The position numbers were made by a program, and so were the translations under genes. The notes beneath the pieces are model-generated. The model had not been told where the DNA came from. It searched no databases and saw only the letters and a list, made by a program, of their open reading frames with translations. Positions 34,821 to 44,029 of a DNA stretch of 46,759 nucleotides are shown here, piece after piece; the first letter of the stretch is position 1; each line of letters opens with the position of its first letter. Where the stretch lies: positions 1-46,759 of the forward strand of contig JAAZBP010000076.1 of the NCBI GenBank assembly GCA_012513715.1, read 5' to 3'. This stretch comes from Thermoproteota archaeon. GTDB taxonomy: Archaea > Thermoproteota > Bathyarchaeia > Bathyarchaeales > Bathycorpusculaceae.

Positions 34821-37235
34821 TTACCATTCCCAGTCGGGAATTGGTTTCTTTAAAGGTTGACCGCGTGCTAAAGCAGCTTGCTCAGCAAGTCGCTCTAAGA
34901 TTATTTTTTGTTCAATACTTGCAACAAGCTTTCTTGTGGCAACTACTGCGTCATTATTTACAGATATGCTATCTATTCCTGCGCGGACTAAAAATTCAGC
35001 GAAGTCAGGCAAATTAGAAGGCCCCTCACCGCAGATACTTACTGTACAACCGTTTTCATGAGCGACTTTAATCAAGTGTGCAATTATGCGTTTAACTGCT
35101 GGGTCGCGCTCGTCAAAGTAGCCCATTTGACCTAAACGTTCAGAGTCACGGTCAATCATAAGTACTCCCTGAGTCATGTCGTTTGAGCCTATACTGAAGC
35201 CGTCTACTAGTTTACTGAATTCGTCTGCCATTATTGCGATTGCAGGTGTTTCTGCCATGAACCATATTTTGAAGTCTTTGTTACGTTCTAAGCCTTCTTC
35301 TTTCATTATTTGAAGAACTTGTTTAGCTTCCCATAATGTTCGAACCATTGGCAGCATTACATAGACGTTTTTGAGTCCCCATTCTTCGCGGCATTTTTTG
35401 ATTGCTTGGCACTCAAGTCTAAAGGCTTGTATGTACCATTTGCTTATGTATCGACTGCAGCCTCTCCAACCTAACATTGGGTTTTCTTCGACGATTTCGT
35501 ATTTTGCTCCGCCTTTGAGTTCACGGTATTCGTTAGTTTTAAAGTCACTTAGACGAACAACAACTGGTTTAGGTTGAATAGTTCTAGCTACAGTGGATAC
35601 TGCATTTGCGAGTTTATCAACAAATTTTTGTCCTTCGTTGTTGTCAACGAACAACATGGGATGTTGTCCTATTGCTGAAGTTAGAATGAATTCAGTACGC
35701 ATCAAACCTATGCCTTCAAAAGGCAAATTCTTGTAGGTTTCAATCATCTCTGGAGTTCCGAGATTCATGTATATTTTTGTCGCAGTTATGGGTGCAGCCT
35801 CTTGAGTTGAAATTGAATTTCCATTTGTTTGTGATTGCGTAGCCTGCTCCATTATACCTTCATAAATTACAGCGTTTCTTGAATCAACAGTATAATCCTT
35901 GCCTGTTTTCATAACTTGAGTCGCTACTTCTGTACCTACAACACAGGGAATGTTAAGTTCTCTACTTACTATTGCAGCATGAGAGGTTATTCCGCCTTTG
36001 TCAGTTACTATGGCACTAGCCATTTTCATAAATGGTACAAAGTCAGGGTTAGTCATGTCAGTTACAAGAATATCTCCTTTTTTCATGTTATGGTTGGCAT
36101 CATCAAGATTCAAGACAACTTTGGCTTTGCCTATACCATAACCTCTTCGACCTGCAGATATTCCTCTAACTACAATTTTTAGAGTTTCTTTATTGTTGTT
36201 TTCTTGCATTTCAGGTGCCTCGTTTTCTTTTAAACCAAAAACAGTTTCAGGACGTGCTTGAACAAGCATCATATTTTCTGGGTAAGGTAAGTCCTGATCA
36301 ATCGCCCATTCAATATCCATGGGTTTTTTATAGTGTTTTTCGACTCGCTTAGCAAGTTCAGCTAGAGCCATAATTTCTTTATCAGTTATACAAACAAGTT
36401 TTTGTTCAGCCTCAGGAATATCCATGTGTACAGTTTTTCCTGTATTAGGGTCACGTATGAACTTGATTGTTTTCTTGGCGATTCTTCTTTCTTTAATCTT
36501 CATTGTAGTTTTGTCAACTACGAAATCGTCAGGATTCACTGCACCAGAAACTACAGTTTCGCCTAAACCATAGTTTCCTTCAATCACTATTTCGTTGCGG
36601 TCACCAGTTACAGGGTTGATTGTAAACATTACACCTGCAGCACGTGAGTTAACCATTTTTTGCACACCCACACTTATGAAGACTTTTTCGTGGGCGAACC
36701 CCTTTTCGTTTCGGTAAAAAATTGCGCGTGGTGTAAAGAGGCTTGACCAACATTTTATTACTTTCTCTAATAATTCGTCTGCGCCTTTCACGTTTAGAAA
36801 AGTTTCCTGTTGACCTGCAAATGATGCATCAGGAAGATCTTCTGCAGTTGCGCTTGAACGTACAGCAACGAAGGTATCTTTTAAGTTAAAACGCCTGTTT
36901 AGGTCAGCGTAAGCTTTTCGTATGGCGTCCTCAATTTCTTGAGGCATTGGAGTTTTTTCGATAAGTTCACGAATTTTTTTTGATGCAGCATCATACTGTT
37001 GAGGATCATTTGGGTTTGTGACTGTTTCATTTATTATTTTGTAGATTTGTTCAGCTATTTTCTTCTCTGCAATATAACGTTCATATGAATATGCAGTTAC
37101 TGCAAAACCAAAAGGAACGGGTAACCCCGCATTAATCAGTTCACCCAAGCTAGCGTTTTTTCCGCCGACAAGGGAGACATCAGTATTTCTTAAAACATCA
37201 AACCATAAAACAAGCTCTTTTTCTTTAACGCTCAA
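34821..37235 (-). CDS. ppsA: phosphoenolpyruvate synthase
   Basis: 804 residues from the TTG at 37235. It converts pyruvate and ATP to PEP, AMP and phosphate for gluconeogenesis. The ATP-grasp domain opens with VSLVGGKNASLGELI, FVAVRSSATAEDLPDASFAGQ binds ATP, TDKGGITSHAAIVSRE carries the phospho-histidine, and the C-terminal barrel has GCTVSICGEGPSN with the catalytic Cys. The TTG is preferred to an ATG 25 codons upstream because GGAG precedes it and its TTGA overlaps the L10e stop; the upstream segment is low complexity (Ser/Gly/Asp) and lies inside rpl10e. Confidence 0.95.
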   Translation of the reverse strand: MSVKEKELVLWFDVLRNTDVSLVGGKNASLGELINAGLPVPFGFAVTAYSYERYIAEKKIAEQIYKIINETVTNPNDPQQYDAASKKIRELIEKTPMPQEIEDAIRKAYADLNRRFNLKDTFVAVRSSATAEDLPDASFAGQQETFLNVKGADELLEKVIKCWSSLFTPRAIFYRNEKGFAHEKVFISVGVQKMVNSRAAGVMFTINPVTGDRNEIVIEGNYGLGETVVSGAVNPDDFVVDKTTMKIKERRIAKKTIKFIRDPNTGKTVHMDIPEAEQKLVCITDKEIMALAELAKRVEKHYKKPMDIEWAIDQDLPYPENMMLVQARPETVFGLKENEAPEMQENNNKETLKIVVRGISAGRRGYGIGKAKVVLNLDDANHNMKKGDILVTDMTNPDFVPFMKMASAIVTDKGGITSHAAIVSRELNIPCVVGTEVATQVMKTGKDYTVDSRNAVIYEGIMEQATQSQTNGNSISTQEAAPITATKIYMNLGTPEMIETYKNLPFEGIGLMRTEFILTSAIGQHPMLFVDNNEGQKFVDKLANAVSTVARTIQPKPVVVRLSDFKTNEYRELKGGAKYEIVEENPMLGWRGCSRYISKWYIQAFRLECQAIKKCREEWGLKNVYVMLPMVRTLWEAKQVLQIMKEEGLERNKDFKIWFMAETPAIAIMADEFSKLVDGFSIGSNDMTQGVLMIDRDSERLGQMGYFDERDPAVKRIIAHLIKVAHENGCTVSICGEGPSNLPDFAEFLVRAGIDSISVNNDAVVATRKLVASIEQKIILERLAEQAALARGQPLKKPIPDWEW

Positions 37236-37774
37236 GTCGTCTCCGTCTCCGGTTGAGCTTCTTCCACTTGAGCGGGAGAAGCTTGAATCTTGGAGATTAC
37301 TATTTTGCAAGCTATTGGAAGCTTTGCACTACCTCTTTTGAGTGATTCTTTGGCTGTTTCTATAGCTGACGCTTTAACTTTAACTGTTATTATTGTTTGT
37401 CCTACTTCGACTTTGGCTGCTGTACCGACTGCGGTTCCGAAAGATCTCCTCATCCCTTGTTGGAGACGGTCTGCGTGAGCACCGAAAATCATTTTGTTTT
37501 CTCTTAGGATAATATGAGGATATGGATGAACCACCATCAAGTAGTCGTTAACAAGTTTATCCATTAAAACACGGTTAGTAGCTACACGAGCAGCTTCTAG
37601 AGCACAATGACGTATCTGAACCCGTTCTGTAGCAAGCAGTCTACCTTCAATCTCGAAGTCTGCTTTTGTATCGCCCATAGTAAACTTAACAATCTTTGGA
37701 GGAGGAAAACCGCGGGCGTAATCCTTTCGTGTATAAGCACGGTTTTTAACGTGTCTAAAGTTTTTTGCGTGCAT
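37232..37774 (-). CDS. rpl10e: ribosomal protein L10e (uL16)
   Basis: 180 residues. NRAYTRKDYARGFPPPKIVK, HCALEAARVATNRVL, HPYPHIILRENKM and DRLQQGMRRSFGTAVGTAAK identify the archaeal uL16 family, a large-subunit protein near the peptidyl transferase centre. An acidic tail (VEEAQPETETT) extends the usual end. The stop overlaps the start of ppsA by four bases, an unusual union of a ribosomal protein with a gluconeogenesis enzyme. Confidence 0.96.
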   Translation of the reverse strand: MHAKNFRHVKNRAYTRKDYARGFPPPKIVKFTMGDTKADFEIEGRLLATERVQIRHCALEAARVATNRVLMDKLVNDYLMVVHPYPHIILRENKMIFGAHADRLQQGMRRSFGTAVGTAAKVEVGQTIITVKVKASAIETAKESLKRGSAKLPIACKIVISKIQASPAQVEEAQPETETT

Positions 37775-37943
37775 GCAACGTCACTTTCGTAAGCATACTC
37801 TCTTCTCCAGCGATATTTAAACGATTTGCAGATATTCATTGATGCTGACATATATTTTTTTAAGTTCTTACTGTTTCCAATAAGAAACAGCATAGATAAT
37901 CATAGCAGTAACTTAAATAGGTGAGAGACTTTTGATTTTTTAA

Positions 37944-39236
37944 ATGTCACAGTTGCTTTTTATTTCAGGAAAAAACTGGATGCTCTCGTTAGCAGAGCTT
38001 ACAAACTACTTTAGCTCACGAAACATAGAATTCAAGCTTGAATATTTTTCAAGAGAATTCTTTGTAGTAAAATTTGAAGATAGTTTTAATCCTGAAAAAA
38101 TCAAAGATTTGGGTGGAACAATAAAAATCGGTGAGATAAAAACAACAATACCTAACGAAGTTGTTAAAGAAGCGTTTTTATCAAAAAATAAACAAGCCCA
38201 AAAAAAAATAGTTGAACTCTTAGCTGGAAGCAGCATCAGTAAAATGATGACTAAAACAACTAAAAAGCTCCTGTTTGGAGTGAGTGTATATTTTACTGAT
38301 AATGCTTTTTCGCATTTTTCTGGACAGATTCAAAGGTTTATTGGTAGTTCAATAAAAAAAGAGTTGGAAAAGTCTGGGATAAGCAGTAATTTCATGGGGT
38401 ACACTAAAGACCGAAAAGCTCAGCTCAGTAATGTTGAAGTTCTAAAGAAAAATCTGATTGAAAATCAATCTGAAATCTTGTTTTGTATTGGTAAAAAAGA
38501 AGCGTGGGTCGCGTCCACAGTTGCTATTCATAACCCATTTGAGTTCCAGAAAAGAGACATCTACAAACCCAATCAGAGGAAAATCTTTGGTATGCCTCCA
38601 AGACTAGCGCGGATAATGGTTAATCTCTCAGGATGTAATGATGGTAAGATATTGTTGGATTCTTTCTGTGGTGTAGGCACTATCCTCCAAGAGGCGCTAT
38701 TAGAGGAAGTCATGGTTGTTGGAGTTGACGTTAACTCTTGGTGTGTTAAAGCTGCCGAGGAGAATCTGGATTGGTTATCAAGAGAATACAACCTTTCAGC
38801 CGCAGATTATCGTGTTGTTCAAGGAGATGTTGATAGGTTAACTGAGAAAATTGGGGTTGAAAGTGTAGACTGTATTGTTTCTGAACCGGATTTAGGTCCT
38901 GCATTGAAGGATTTCCCCACTGTTCCGTATGCTGAAAAAATCATTGAAAAACTTAAGCCGATGTTTTTTAGGTTTATTGAGGAGGCCTATAAGGTGCTTA
39001 GACCAAATGGCAGGTTGGTTTTGGTTACACCTTACATTAGAACACGTTCGAGGCAAGCCGTAACTATGCCTGTTGACGAGAAGATAAGTTCATGTGGTTT
39101 TAGGCGAGTGCATTCCTTTTCCAGAGAAATGTTTAATGAGGAGTTAAATATTGGCCAGTTGGTTCATACTGCAACTTTAATTGAGGCTGATGATCGCCAC
39201 AAAATTGGTCGCGAAATTCATGTACTACAGAAATAG
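37944..39236 (+). CDS. Trm11/TrmG10-family RNA methyltransferase with altered catalytic motif
   Basis: 430 residues. The N-terminal 180 residues (FISGKNWMLSLAELTNYFSS, THUMP-like) are followed by a Rossmann methyltransferase: MPPRLARIMVNLSG, SAM site LLDSFCGVGTI (237-247), VGVDVN. In the tRNA G10 enzymes motif IV is DPPYG; here it is VSEPDLGP (312-319), so the usual Asp-Pro-Pro-Tyr is gone. I place it in COG1041 but cannot assert m2G10 activity. It is divergent from rpl10e, 170 bases apart, and could be a Trm112 partner, like eukaryotic Trm11. Confidence 0.75.
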   Translation: MSQLLFISGKNWMLSLAELTNYFSSRNIEFKLEYFSREFFVVKFEDSFNPEKIKDLGGTIKIGEIKTTIPNEVVKEAFLSKNKQAQKKIVELLAGSSISKMMTKTTKKLLFGVSVYFTDNAFSHFSGQIQRFIGSSIKKELEKSGISSNFMGYTKDRKAQLSNVEVLKKNLIENQSEILFCIGKKEAWVASTVAIHNPFEFQKRDIYKPNQRKIFGMPPRLARIMVNLSGCNDGKILLDSFCGVGTILQEALLEEVMVVGVDVNSWCVKAAEENLDWLSREYNLSAADYRVVQGDVDRLTEKIGVESVDCIVSEPDLGPALKDFPTVPYAEKIIEKLKPMFFRFIEEAYKVLRPNGRLVLVTPYIRTRSRQAVTMPVDEKISSCGFRRVHSFSREMFNEELNIGQLVHTATLIEADDRHKIGREIHVLQK

Positions 39237-39307
39237 GGCAAATGATATACAGATAATTTATTAGTTTGTAAAGTAGACTATGTTTCCAAACCGTATGAGG
39301 AACAAAA

Positions 39308-39802
39308 ATGGCAACTGACACCAAAAATAAAAGACCTAATTGGGACAGATACTTCTTAGATCTGTGTGAAGCAATTGCTGCACGTGCAACTTGCGACCGG
39401 GGAAAATGTGGTTGTGTAATAGTCAAAGACAAAAGGATAATGACAACAGGCTACGTAGGTGCACCTGCTGGGCTTCCACATTGTGATGAGGAGGGACACG
39501 ACATACGTAAAGTAACGAATTCAAATGGTGAAGTTACCCAACATTGTGTACGAACTTTACATGCGGAACAAAATGCTATTCTTCAAGCTGCAAGGTTTGG
39601 TATACCATTAGAAGGCGCGACACTGTTTTGTAAAATGACACCGTGCCGGACATGTGCAATGATGATAATTAACGCGGGAATAAAAAGAGTCGTATGTGAG
39701 AAACGTTACCATGCTGATTCAGATACGATTTGTATGTTCAAACAAGCAGGAATTGAACTTACAATAGTTAATCATGAATTTGAAAAGTATGATAACCAGT
39801 GA
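39308..39802 (+). CDS. dCMP deaminase family protein
   Basis: 164 residues. The zinc-dependent deaminase site is HAEQNAI (His85, catalytic Glu87) with PCRTCAMMI (Cys113, Cys116). A Cys/His insertion (HCDEEGHDIRK...QHC, about 58-80) typical of dCMP deaminases precedes it. It likely turns dCMP into dUMP for thymidylate synthesis, though allied ComE-type deaminases look similar. It lies 71 bases after the Trm11-like gene, perhaps in the same transcript. Confidence 0.9.
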   Translation: MATDTKNKRPNWDRYFLDLCEAIAARATCDRGKCGCVIVKDKRIMTTGYVGAPAGLPHCDEEGHDIRKVTNSNGEVTQHCVRTLHAEQNAILQAARFGIPLEGATLFCKMTPCRTCAMMIINAGIKRVVCEKRYHADSDTICMFKQAGIELTIVNHEFEKYDNQ

Positions 39803-39957
39803 ATAGCGGATTAAGTTAAAAATCAAGTTTGAATGAGAGCAATAAAAGTTTAGTCTTCCAGTTTTCGGCGGATATAAAAATAAGAAAGTAAAATTTATTC
39901 ATAATTTGGTGAATTATAAAAAGTAATATACTAAAAGATTAGACAACTAAATATTTT

Positions 39958-40587
39958 TTAGTGTAGATTTTCTGGTTTTGCTTTGGCTTCTATTAATGTT
40001 AGAGTTTCAAAGAAAGGAAGGTTACGGTTAGCTATAACAGAAGCATTCAATCCCTGTCTATTAAAAGCCAATATTGTTTCGTTAACACCTGTTAGTGTCG
40101 ACTGCATCAGTAGAACTCTACCGTTCTTTTTTAAGTGTAAAGCTACTTTTGAAATAAAGCGGTCAACTACCTCTCGCCCATTTGCGCCCCCAGCCCAAGC
40201 TCGACCAATCCAAGATGACATCTCATTATCCTCAGAAGGCAAGTATGGAGCATTAAACAAAATCAGATCAAAGAACACATTTGTTTTTAGAAATGTGAAG
40301 AGATCACCTTGTACAAAACTTATTCCACTTACACCATTGAGTTTCGCATTTTGTTTAGCACAACGAATCGCATAAGGATTCAAGTCAACTGCAACTACAC
40401 TTTGAGCCTTTTGTGCAGCTAAAACGCTTAGAATACCACAGCCAGTACCTAAATCTAAAACTTTTTCGTCAGATCTAACATCGAGGTTATCTGCGAAGAG
40501 AAAAGAGTCTTCAGCTGGCTCGTATACATCGCTGTAAACATCAAAAAAGAGACTTCCGAAGTGTACACGCTTAGTTGAGCAGTTCAT
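39958..40587 (-). CDS. HemK2/Mtq2-like protein methyltransferase
   Basis: 209 residues. VYEPAEDSFLFADNL, SAM site VLDLGTGCGILS (43-54), AVDLNPYAIRCAKQNAKLNG and the active-site FNAPYLP (111-117; NAPY in place of the usual NPPY) match the archaeal/eukaryotic HemK2 group, which methylates the Gln of the GGQ motif in release factor aRF1. In eukaryotes this enzyme needs Trm112. The start overlaps the end of ksgA by 17 bases. Confidence 0.88.
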   Translation of the reverse strand: MNCSTKRVHFGSLFFDVYSDVYEPAEDSFLFADNLDVRSDEKVLDLGTGCGILSVLAAQKAQSVVAVDLNPYAIRCAKQNAKLNGVSGISFVQGDLFTFLKTNVFFDLILFNAPYLPSEDNEMSSWIGRAWAGGANGREVVDRFISKVALHLKKNGRVLLMQSTLTGVNETILAFNRQGLNASVIANRNLPFFETLTLIEAKAKPENLH

Positions 40588-41389
40588 TTGCTATTGCTCC
40601 GAAATCAACTGGTGATAAATCTCTAACACGCCTATCAGGATAGGGTATACTTTGGGCAAGTTTTACTGCGGTTTGTTTATCAAATTTAAGAGTGCCCTTT
40701 AAAAAGGGCAAGATAGCTTTAGAAAGTTTTTTGTTGCGTTCAGTAAAGAGACTTTTAACTAACTTTACGAAAACATCGTTGTTTTTAACCTCGAAGGGTT
40801 TAGTTATCCATGGTTTAAGGCGGAGTATAACAGAGTCAACTTCAGGCTGAGGGTAGAACAGTGTTTTTGGCACGTAGTCAAAAAGCTTCACTTCTGCATT
40901 TTGCTGAGCAACTACAGTTAACCAACTGTATTCTTCACTTCCAACCGCTGCAATAAGGCGATTAGCAAACTCTTTCTGCAGAATCATAACTGCACAATCA
41001 ACTCTATGTTCTAAACCCCATATAATCAATTGTGAAGATAGATAGTAAGGTGGGATTGCGATTATTTTGTTGAAATGTGGGAGCGCAACTTTGAAAACGT
41101 CACCTTTGATTACAGTTACGTTATCCAATCCTTTTACTTGTTCATGTAGAAAATCAGCAAGTTGAGGGTCTTTCTCAACAGCTATAATTGCCCTGCATTT
41201 GTCTGAAAGAAAACGGGTCATAAAACCTAAACCTGCACCTGGATCCAAAACTACATCTGTGGCGGTTAAATCAACGTAACTACATAGTTTGGGATAAAGT
41301 GAAGGTTCAACCATGAAGTTTTGGCCTAACAGTTTATTCGGATTAATTTTATGGGTTAAAAGCAGCTGAGAGATATCCTCTAAGCTCAT
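40571..41389 (-). CDS. ksgA: rRNA dimethyladenosine transferase KsgA/Dim1
   Basis: 272 residues. It dimethylates two adjacent adenines near the 3' end of 16S rRNA. INPNKLLGQNFMVEP opens the fold, LDPGAGLGFMTRFL (48-61) is the SAM site and AIIAVEKDPQLADFL the acidic contact. Motif IV reads AIPPYYLSS (111-119) where most members have NLPYxISS, so the motif's Asn is Ile. FYPQPEVDSVILRLKP marks the family. It is in the conserved pus10-rpl21e-rpo4-DUF655-ksgA-hemK order. Confidence 0.94.
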   Translation of the reverse strand: MSLEDISQLLLTHKINPNKLLGQNFMVEPSLYPKLCSYVDLTATDVVLDPGAGLGFMTRFLSDKCRAIIAVEKDPQLADFLHEQVKGLDNVTVIKGDVFKVALPHFNKIIAIPPYYLSSQLIIWGLEHRVDCAVMILQKEFANRLIAAVGSEEYSWLTVVAQQNAEVKLFDYVPKTLFYPQPEVDSVILRLKPWITKPFEVKNNDVFVKLVKSLFTERNKKLSKAILPFLKGTLKFDKQTAVKLAQSIPYPDRRVRDLSPVDFGAIANELLN

Positions 41390-41399
41390 TGTTTATGCC

Positions 41400-41966
41400 T
41401 TATTGTACACGTGTGAATAAACGGTATTTGCTGTCGCCTTCAAGTTCTTCCATGACACGTTTAGTGATTAATTTGGCTGGGCTGGGTAATTCAGTGCGTT
41501 TCTGCAGGTCTTCGAAGCTTTCGAATGGTTTGCGTTGCCGCTCATTTATAACTTGCCACATGTATTTTTTACCTATACCAGGCACCAGTTCTAATGCATG
41601 CATACGTGGAGTAACTGCACGTGCAGTATTGAAGAAGTTTACAAACCATTTTTCCCGGTTTAAAACTATTTTAGAAATTACAGTTGGAAGTTCCGCTTTA
41701 GCTGATGCTGTTAATTCATCATACCCAATGCGGCCAATGATATATGTAACCTCTTCTCGGGTTTGCTTGCCTACATGCACCCGGTCACCAGGTTTTAGCA
41801 TCAACCCTTCTTTTACTAGAGCTTCTAAAACGGTAAAGAATTCTTCACCTACGCATTGAATCAAAGCGCCTGCTCGATAACCTGCACGGCCAGTAGGGCG
41901 AAAACTAGGTTTACCATGCGGTAAGTAGTCTAACACGTAAGCATTTTCTTCATACCGTTTTTCCAT
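41400..41966 (-). CDS. DUF655 family nucleic-acid-binding protein
   Basis: 188 residues from the ATG at 41966 (GTG at 41975 is an alternative; AGTGAT lies four bases before the ATG). MEKRYEENAYVLDYLPHGKP and RAGALIQCVGEEFFTVLEAL form an N-terminal beta domain; a helix-hairpin-helix follows near MHALELVPGIGKKYMWQVI. DUF655 occurs almost only in archaea between rpo4 and ksgA and is thought to act with ribosome or RNA metabolism; direct evidence is lacking. Confidence 0.9.
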   Translation of the reverse strand: MEKRYEENAYVLDYLPHGKPSFRPTGRAGYRAGALIQCVGEEFFTVLEALVKEGLMLKPGDRVHVGKQTREEVTYIIGRIGYDELTASAKAELPTVISKIVLNREKWFVNFFNTARAVTPRMHALELVPGIGKKYMWQVINERQRKPFESFEDLQKRTELPSPAKLITKRVMEELEGDSKYRLFTRVQ

Positions 41967-42029
41967 AAATATCACTATATACTCTAATGTATCAGTGTTT
42001 TCTGGTTTAAAACACTTTAGCCTTTTTAC

Positions 42030-42368
42030 CTATTTGAGTGTCCTGTTTTCGTTTAAAAGTTCGACTATGGTGTTCAATTTTGCAGTTTCAATAATTTTAC
42101 GTCCGCCAGCTAAAAAGATTCTTAATTCATCAATTGTTTCTGGCATACAATTAATAATTTGGACAGCCTCAGATTCATCTATCTCATAGTCTTTAACAAG
42201 AGTCTGCAAGAGGTATTCAGCTTTCTCAGGAGTGACTTTAGAGAATCTGTTAGCGTAATCTAAGGTACGACGTTGAAATTGGTCAAGGTTTTCTTCACCT
42301 ATAGTTTCAAGTATTTTCTTAACTTGAGGCAGTGTTACACGGTTTTCGCTTACTTCTCTCTTGCTCAT
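42030..42368 (-). CDS. rpoF: RNA polymerase subunit Rpo4 (RpoF)
   Basis: 112 residues from the ATG at 42368, seven bases after the rpl21e stop. ENRVTLPQVKKIL, then QFQRRTLDYANRFSKVTPEK and AVQIINCMPETIDELRIFLA match archaeal Rpo4 (RPB4), which forms the stalk with Rpo7 and binds emerging RNA. An upstream ATG at 42398 would fall inside rpl21e and is less likely. Rpo7 is not in the window. Confidence 0.94.
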   Translation of the reverse strand: MSKREVSENRVTLPQVKKILETIGEENLDQFQRRTLDYANRFSKVTPEKAEYLLQTLVKDYEIDESEAVQIINCMPETIDELRIFLAGGRKIIETAKLNTIVELLNENRTLK

Positions 42369-42375
42369 CTTTATC

Positions 42376-42672
42376 TCACTTACCTGTATATGGCTCAAGA
42401 TGTTCTGAACGAACGATTATTTGTTTAATAGCTTCACCTTGCGGAACATCGACAACATATCCTCTGCCTCGTTTCTCCACGATTAAACCTATTTTTCCAT
42501 GGAACCTTTTATGAGGCATACTTTTCTGTACGCTAGAATCCATCTTTATGATTACTTGATCATTAGATTTGTATTCGTGAAGGATTTTGCTGATTTTTGG
42601 TTTTCCTTTTTCCCGAGTTGGTTTACGCAGAAGACTGCGAGTGCCCGAGTAATAGCCTTTTGAACCTTTCAT
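42376..42672 (-). CDS. rpl21e: ribosomal protein L21e
   Basis: 98 residues: KGSKGYYSGTRSLLRKPTRE, VIIKMDSSVQKSMPHKRFHG, then IGLIVEKRGRGYVVDV. This is eL21 of the large subunit, binding near 5S rRNA. It is placed between pus10 and rpo4, the standard archaeal order, with 15 bases to pus10. Confidence 0.96.
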   Translation of the reverse strand: MKGSKGYYSGTRSLLRKPTREKGKPKISKILHEYKSNDQVIIKMDSSVQKSMPHKRFHGKIGLIVEKRGRGYVVDVPQGEAIKQIIVRSEHLEPYTGK

Positions 42673-42687
42673 CCGATTTTCACCTTT

Positions 42688-44019
42688 TTACTCCATTATT
42701 ACATTGAGAACGTCAAGCTTAAGTGTCTTCGCTGGGTTATTAAGCAAAGCAGATACGTTTGGTACCGTACGTCCCTCATCTCCAGACACCAATTCTTTAA
42801 CGTAGAGTCCGCCTTGGCAACGAATTTTCAGGAGGACTCTTTTGAGTGTCACCTTCTTTACTTCGACCTTATATATGTACCTTTCTCGGATAATGTCAGC
42901 CCTTCGATGCACAACACGTATTGGCGTTTGTTGTTTCACCATTGTCCCGGAGAGTTTTTCTTCTATGGTTTTTAAATCATCATCAGCTAATTCTTTTTCA
43001 AATTCAGCTAGCAGATGATATTCTTTTTGGGCACCTTCACCTTTTTTTAGGTGTCGGACTACATCTTTAGAGGCGAAATTTAAACCTGAAACTTGTATTT
43101 TTCCTGAGGAATCCGTGTTGATTTGTTTTTCAACCTGTTTTAGGTCAATAAATCGTTTTTTTGGTTTTGAAATCTCGATTACAAAAGGTCTACCGTTGCC
43201 AAGCATTCTAGCGTCTATGTCTTCGCGTCCAGAAGCATGGAAAAATGATTCATGCCCCTGTGTTATTTCGAGGAGAAACTTGGAGGATAGTTCTTCTACT
43301 GATTCTGGATACATTTTTCCTGTTCCACCGCATTTTTCGCAGCCTTTACCGCGGCAGCTTGAACAGAACCATTTAGATTGGGGAATATCGCGGACTAATT
43401 TACGGTAGCGTCCAGCAACGAATAGAGGGTTAATTTGAAGTCGTATTTTTTCTGTAAATGGATTTACTACGACTACGAGGTCTGGTTTAAGGTAATCTGC
43501 TTCTTTACCTGTTAAATTTCCTATCGCTTTACCAAATACTCTTCCGAATTCATGACGTAAACTTTCTCCATATGTAATGTTGAATTTTGCCTTGAATTCG
43601 TCTTCTTGTTCTTCAATCTTTGGAGGCAATTCAATTCCGATTAGAAACGTTGAGAATTCGTATTCTTTAAGGGATTCTATAGCAGTTTGGCTTAACTTGT
43701 CGGTAAGGTCAAATTTGTTTTCGCATAAGTAGCATTCTTCTTTGATTTCTTTTTTGGTTATACGTTTCTTTAGATGTTTTAGGGTTTCTTGTGCAGTAAC
43801 AGAAAAACCAGAAGTTGCTAAAACTTTTAGCTGTTTTATGCCTTGTTTAGCGTCTGAGGTTACAAGGTCATTAGCTTGCATAGTTAAACTTAGTTTAAGT
43901 GCTGAACCGCGAATATTGTTTTCAAGGTTATAGCCTAACTGAGCGAATTGTCTACCTAAACAGTGATCACATAAGGGGTATTTGGTGAGTAACTCGAAGG
44001 CTTTTTCTAAGAGGTCCAT
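42688..44019 (-). CDS. pus10: tRNA pseudouridine synthase Pus10
   Basis: 443 residues. Pus10 makes pseudouridine at tRNA positions 54 and 55 in archaea. The N-terminal part has a four-cysteine zinc site (Cys17, Cys20, Cys96, Cys99) and a THUMP-like domain. The catalytic domain carries GREDIDARMLGNGRPF (264-279), with the nucleophilic Asp. A further cluster CSSCRGKGCEKC (219-230) with CGGTG is like a DnaJ-type zinc finger. ELVSGDEGRTVPNVSALL near the end is the last family motif. Confidence 0.95.
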   Translation of the reverse strand: MDLLEKAFELLTKYPLCDHCLGRQFAQLGYNLENNIRGSALKLSLTMQANDLVTSDAKQGIKQLKVLATSGFSVTAQETLKHLKKRITKKEIKEECYLCENKFDLTDKLSQTAIESLKEYEFSTFLIGIELPPKIEEQEDEFKAKFNITYGESLRHEFGRVFGKAIGNLTGKEADYLKPDLVVVVNPFTEKIRLQINPLFVAGRYRKLVRDIPQSKWFCSSCRGKGCEKCGGTGKMYPESVEELSSKFLLEITQGHESFFHASGREDIDARMLGNGRPFVIEISKPKKRFIDLKQVEKQINTDSSGKIQVSGLNFASKDVVRHLKKGEGAQKEYHLLAEFEKELADDDLKTIEEKLSGTMVKQQTPIRVVHRRADIIRERYIYKVEVKKVTLKRVLLKIRCQGGLYVKELVSGDEGRTVPNVSALLNNPAKTLKLDVLNVIME

Positions 44020-44029
44020 TAGTTTTAGC

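Noticed and set aside
37236-37310. Longer start for PEP synthase (MQNSNLQDSS...)
   Set aside because: The extra 25 residues are low complexity, overlap the 3' end of rpl10e and have no ribosome binding site, while the TTG at 37235 has GGAG and a stop-start overlap.
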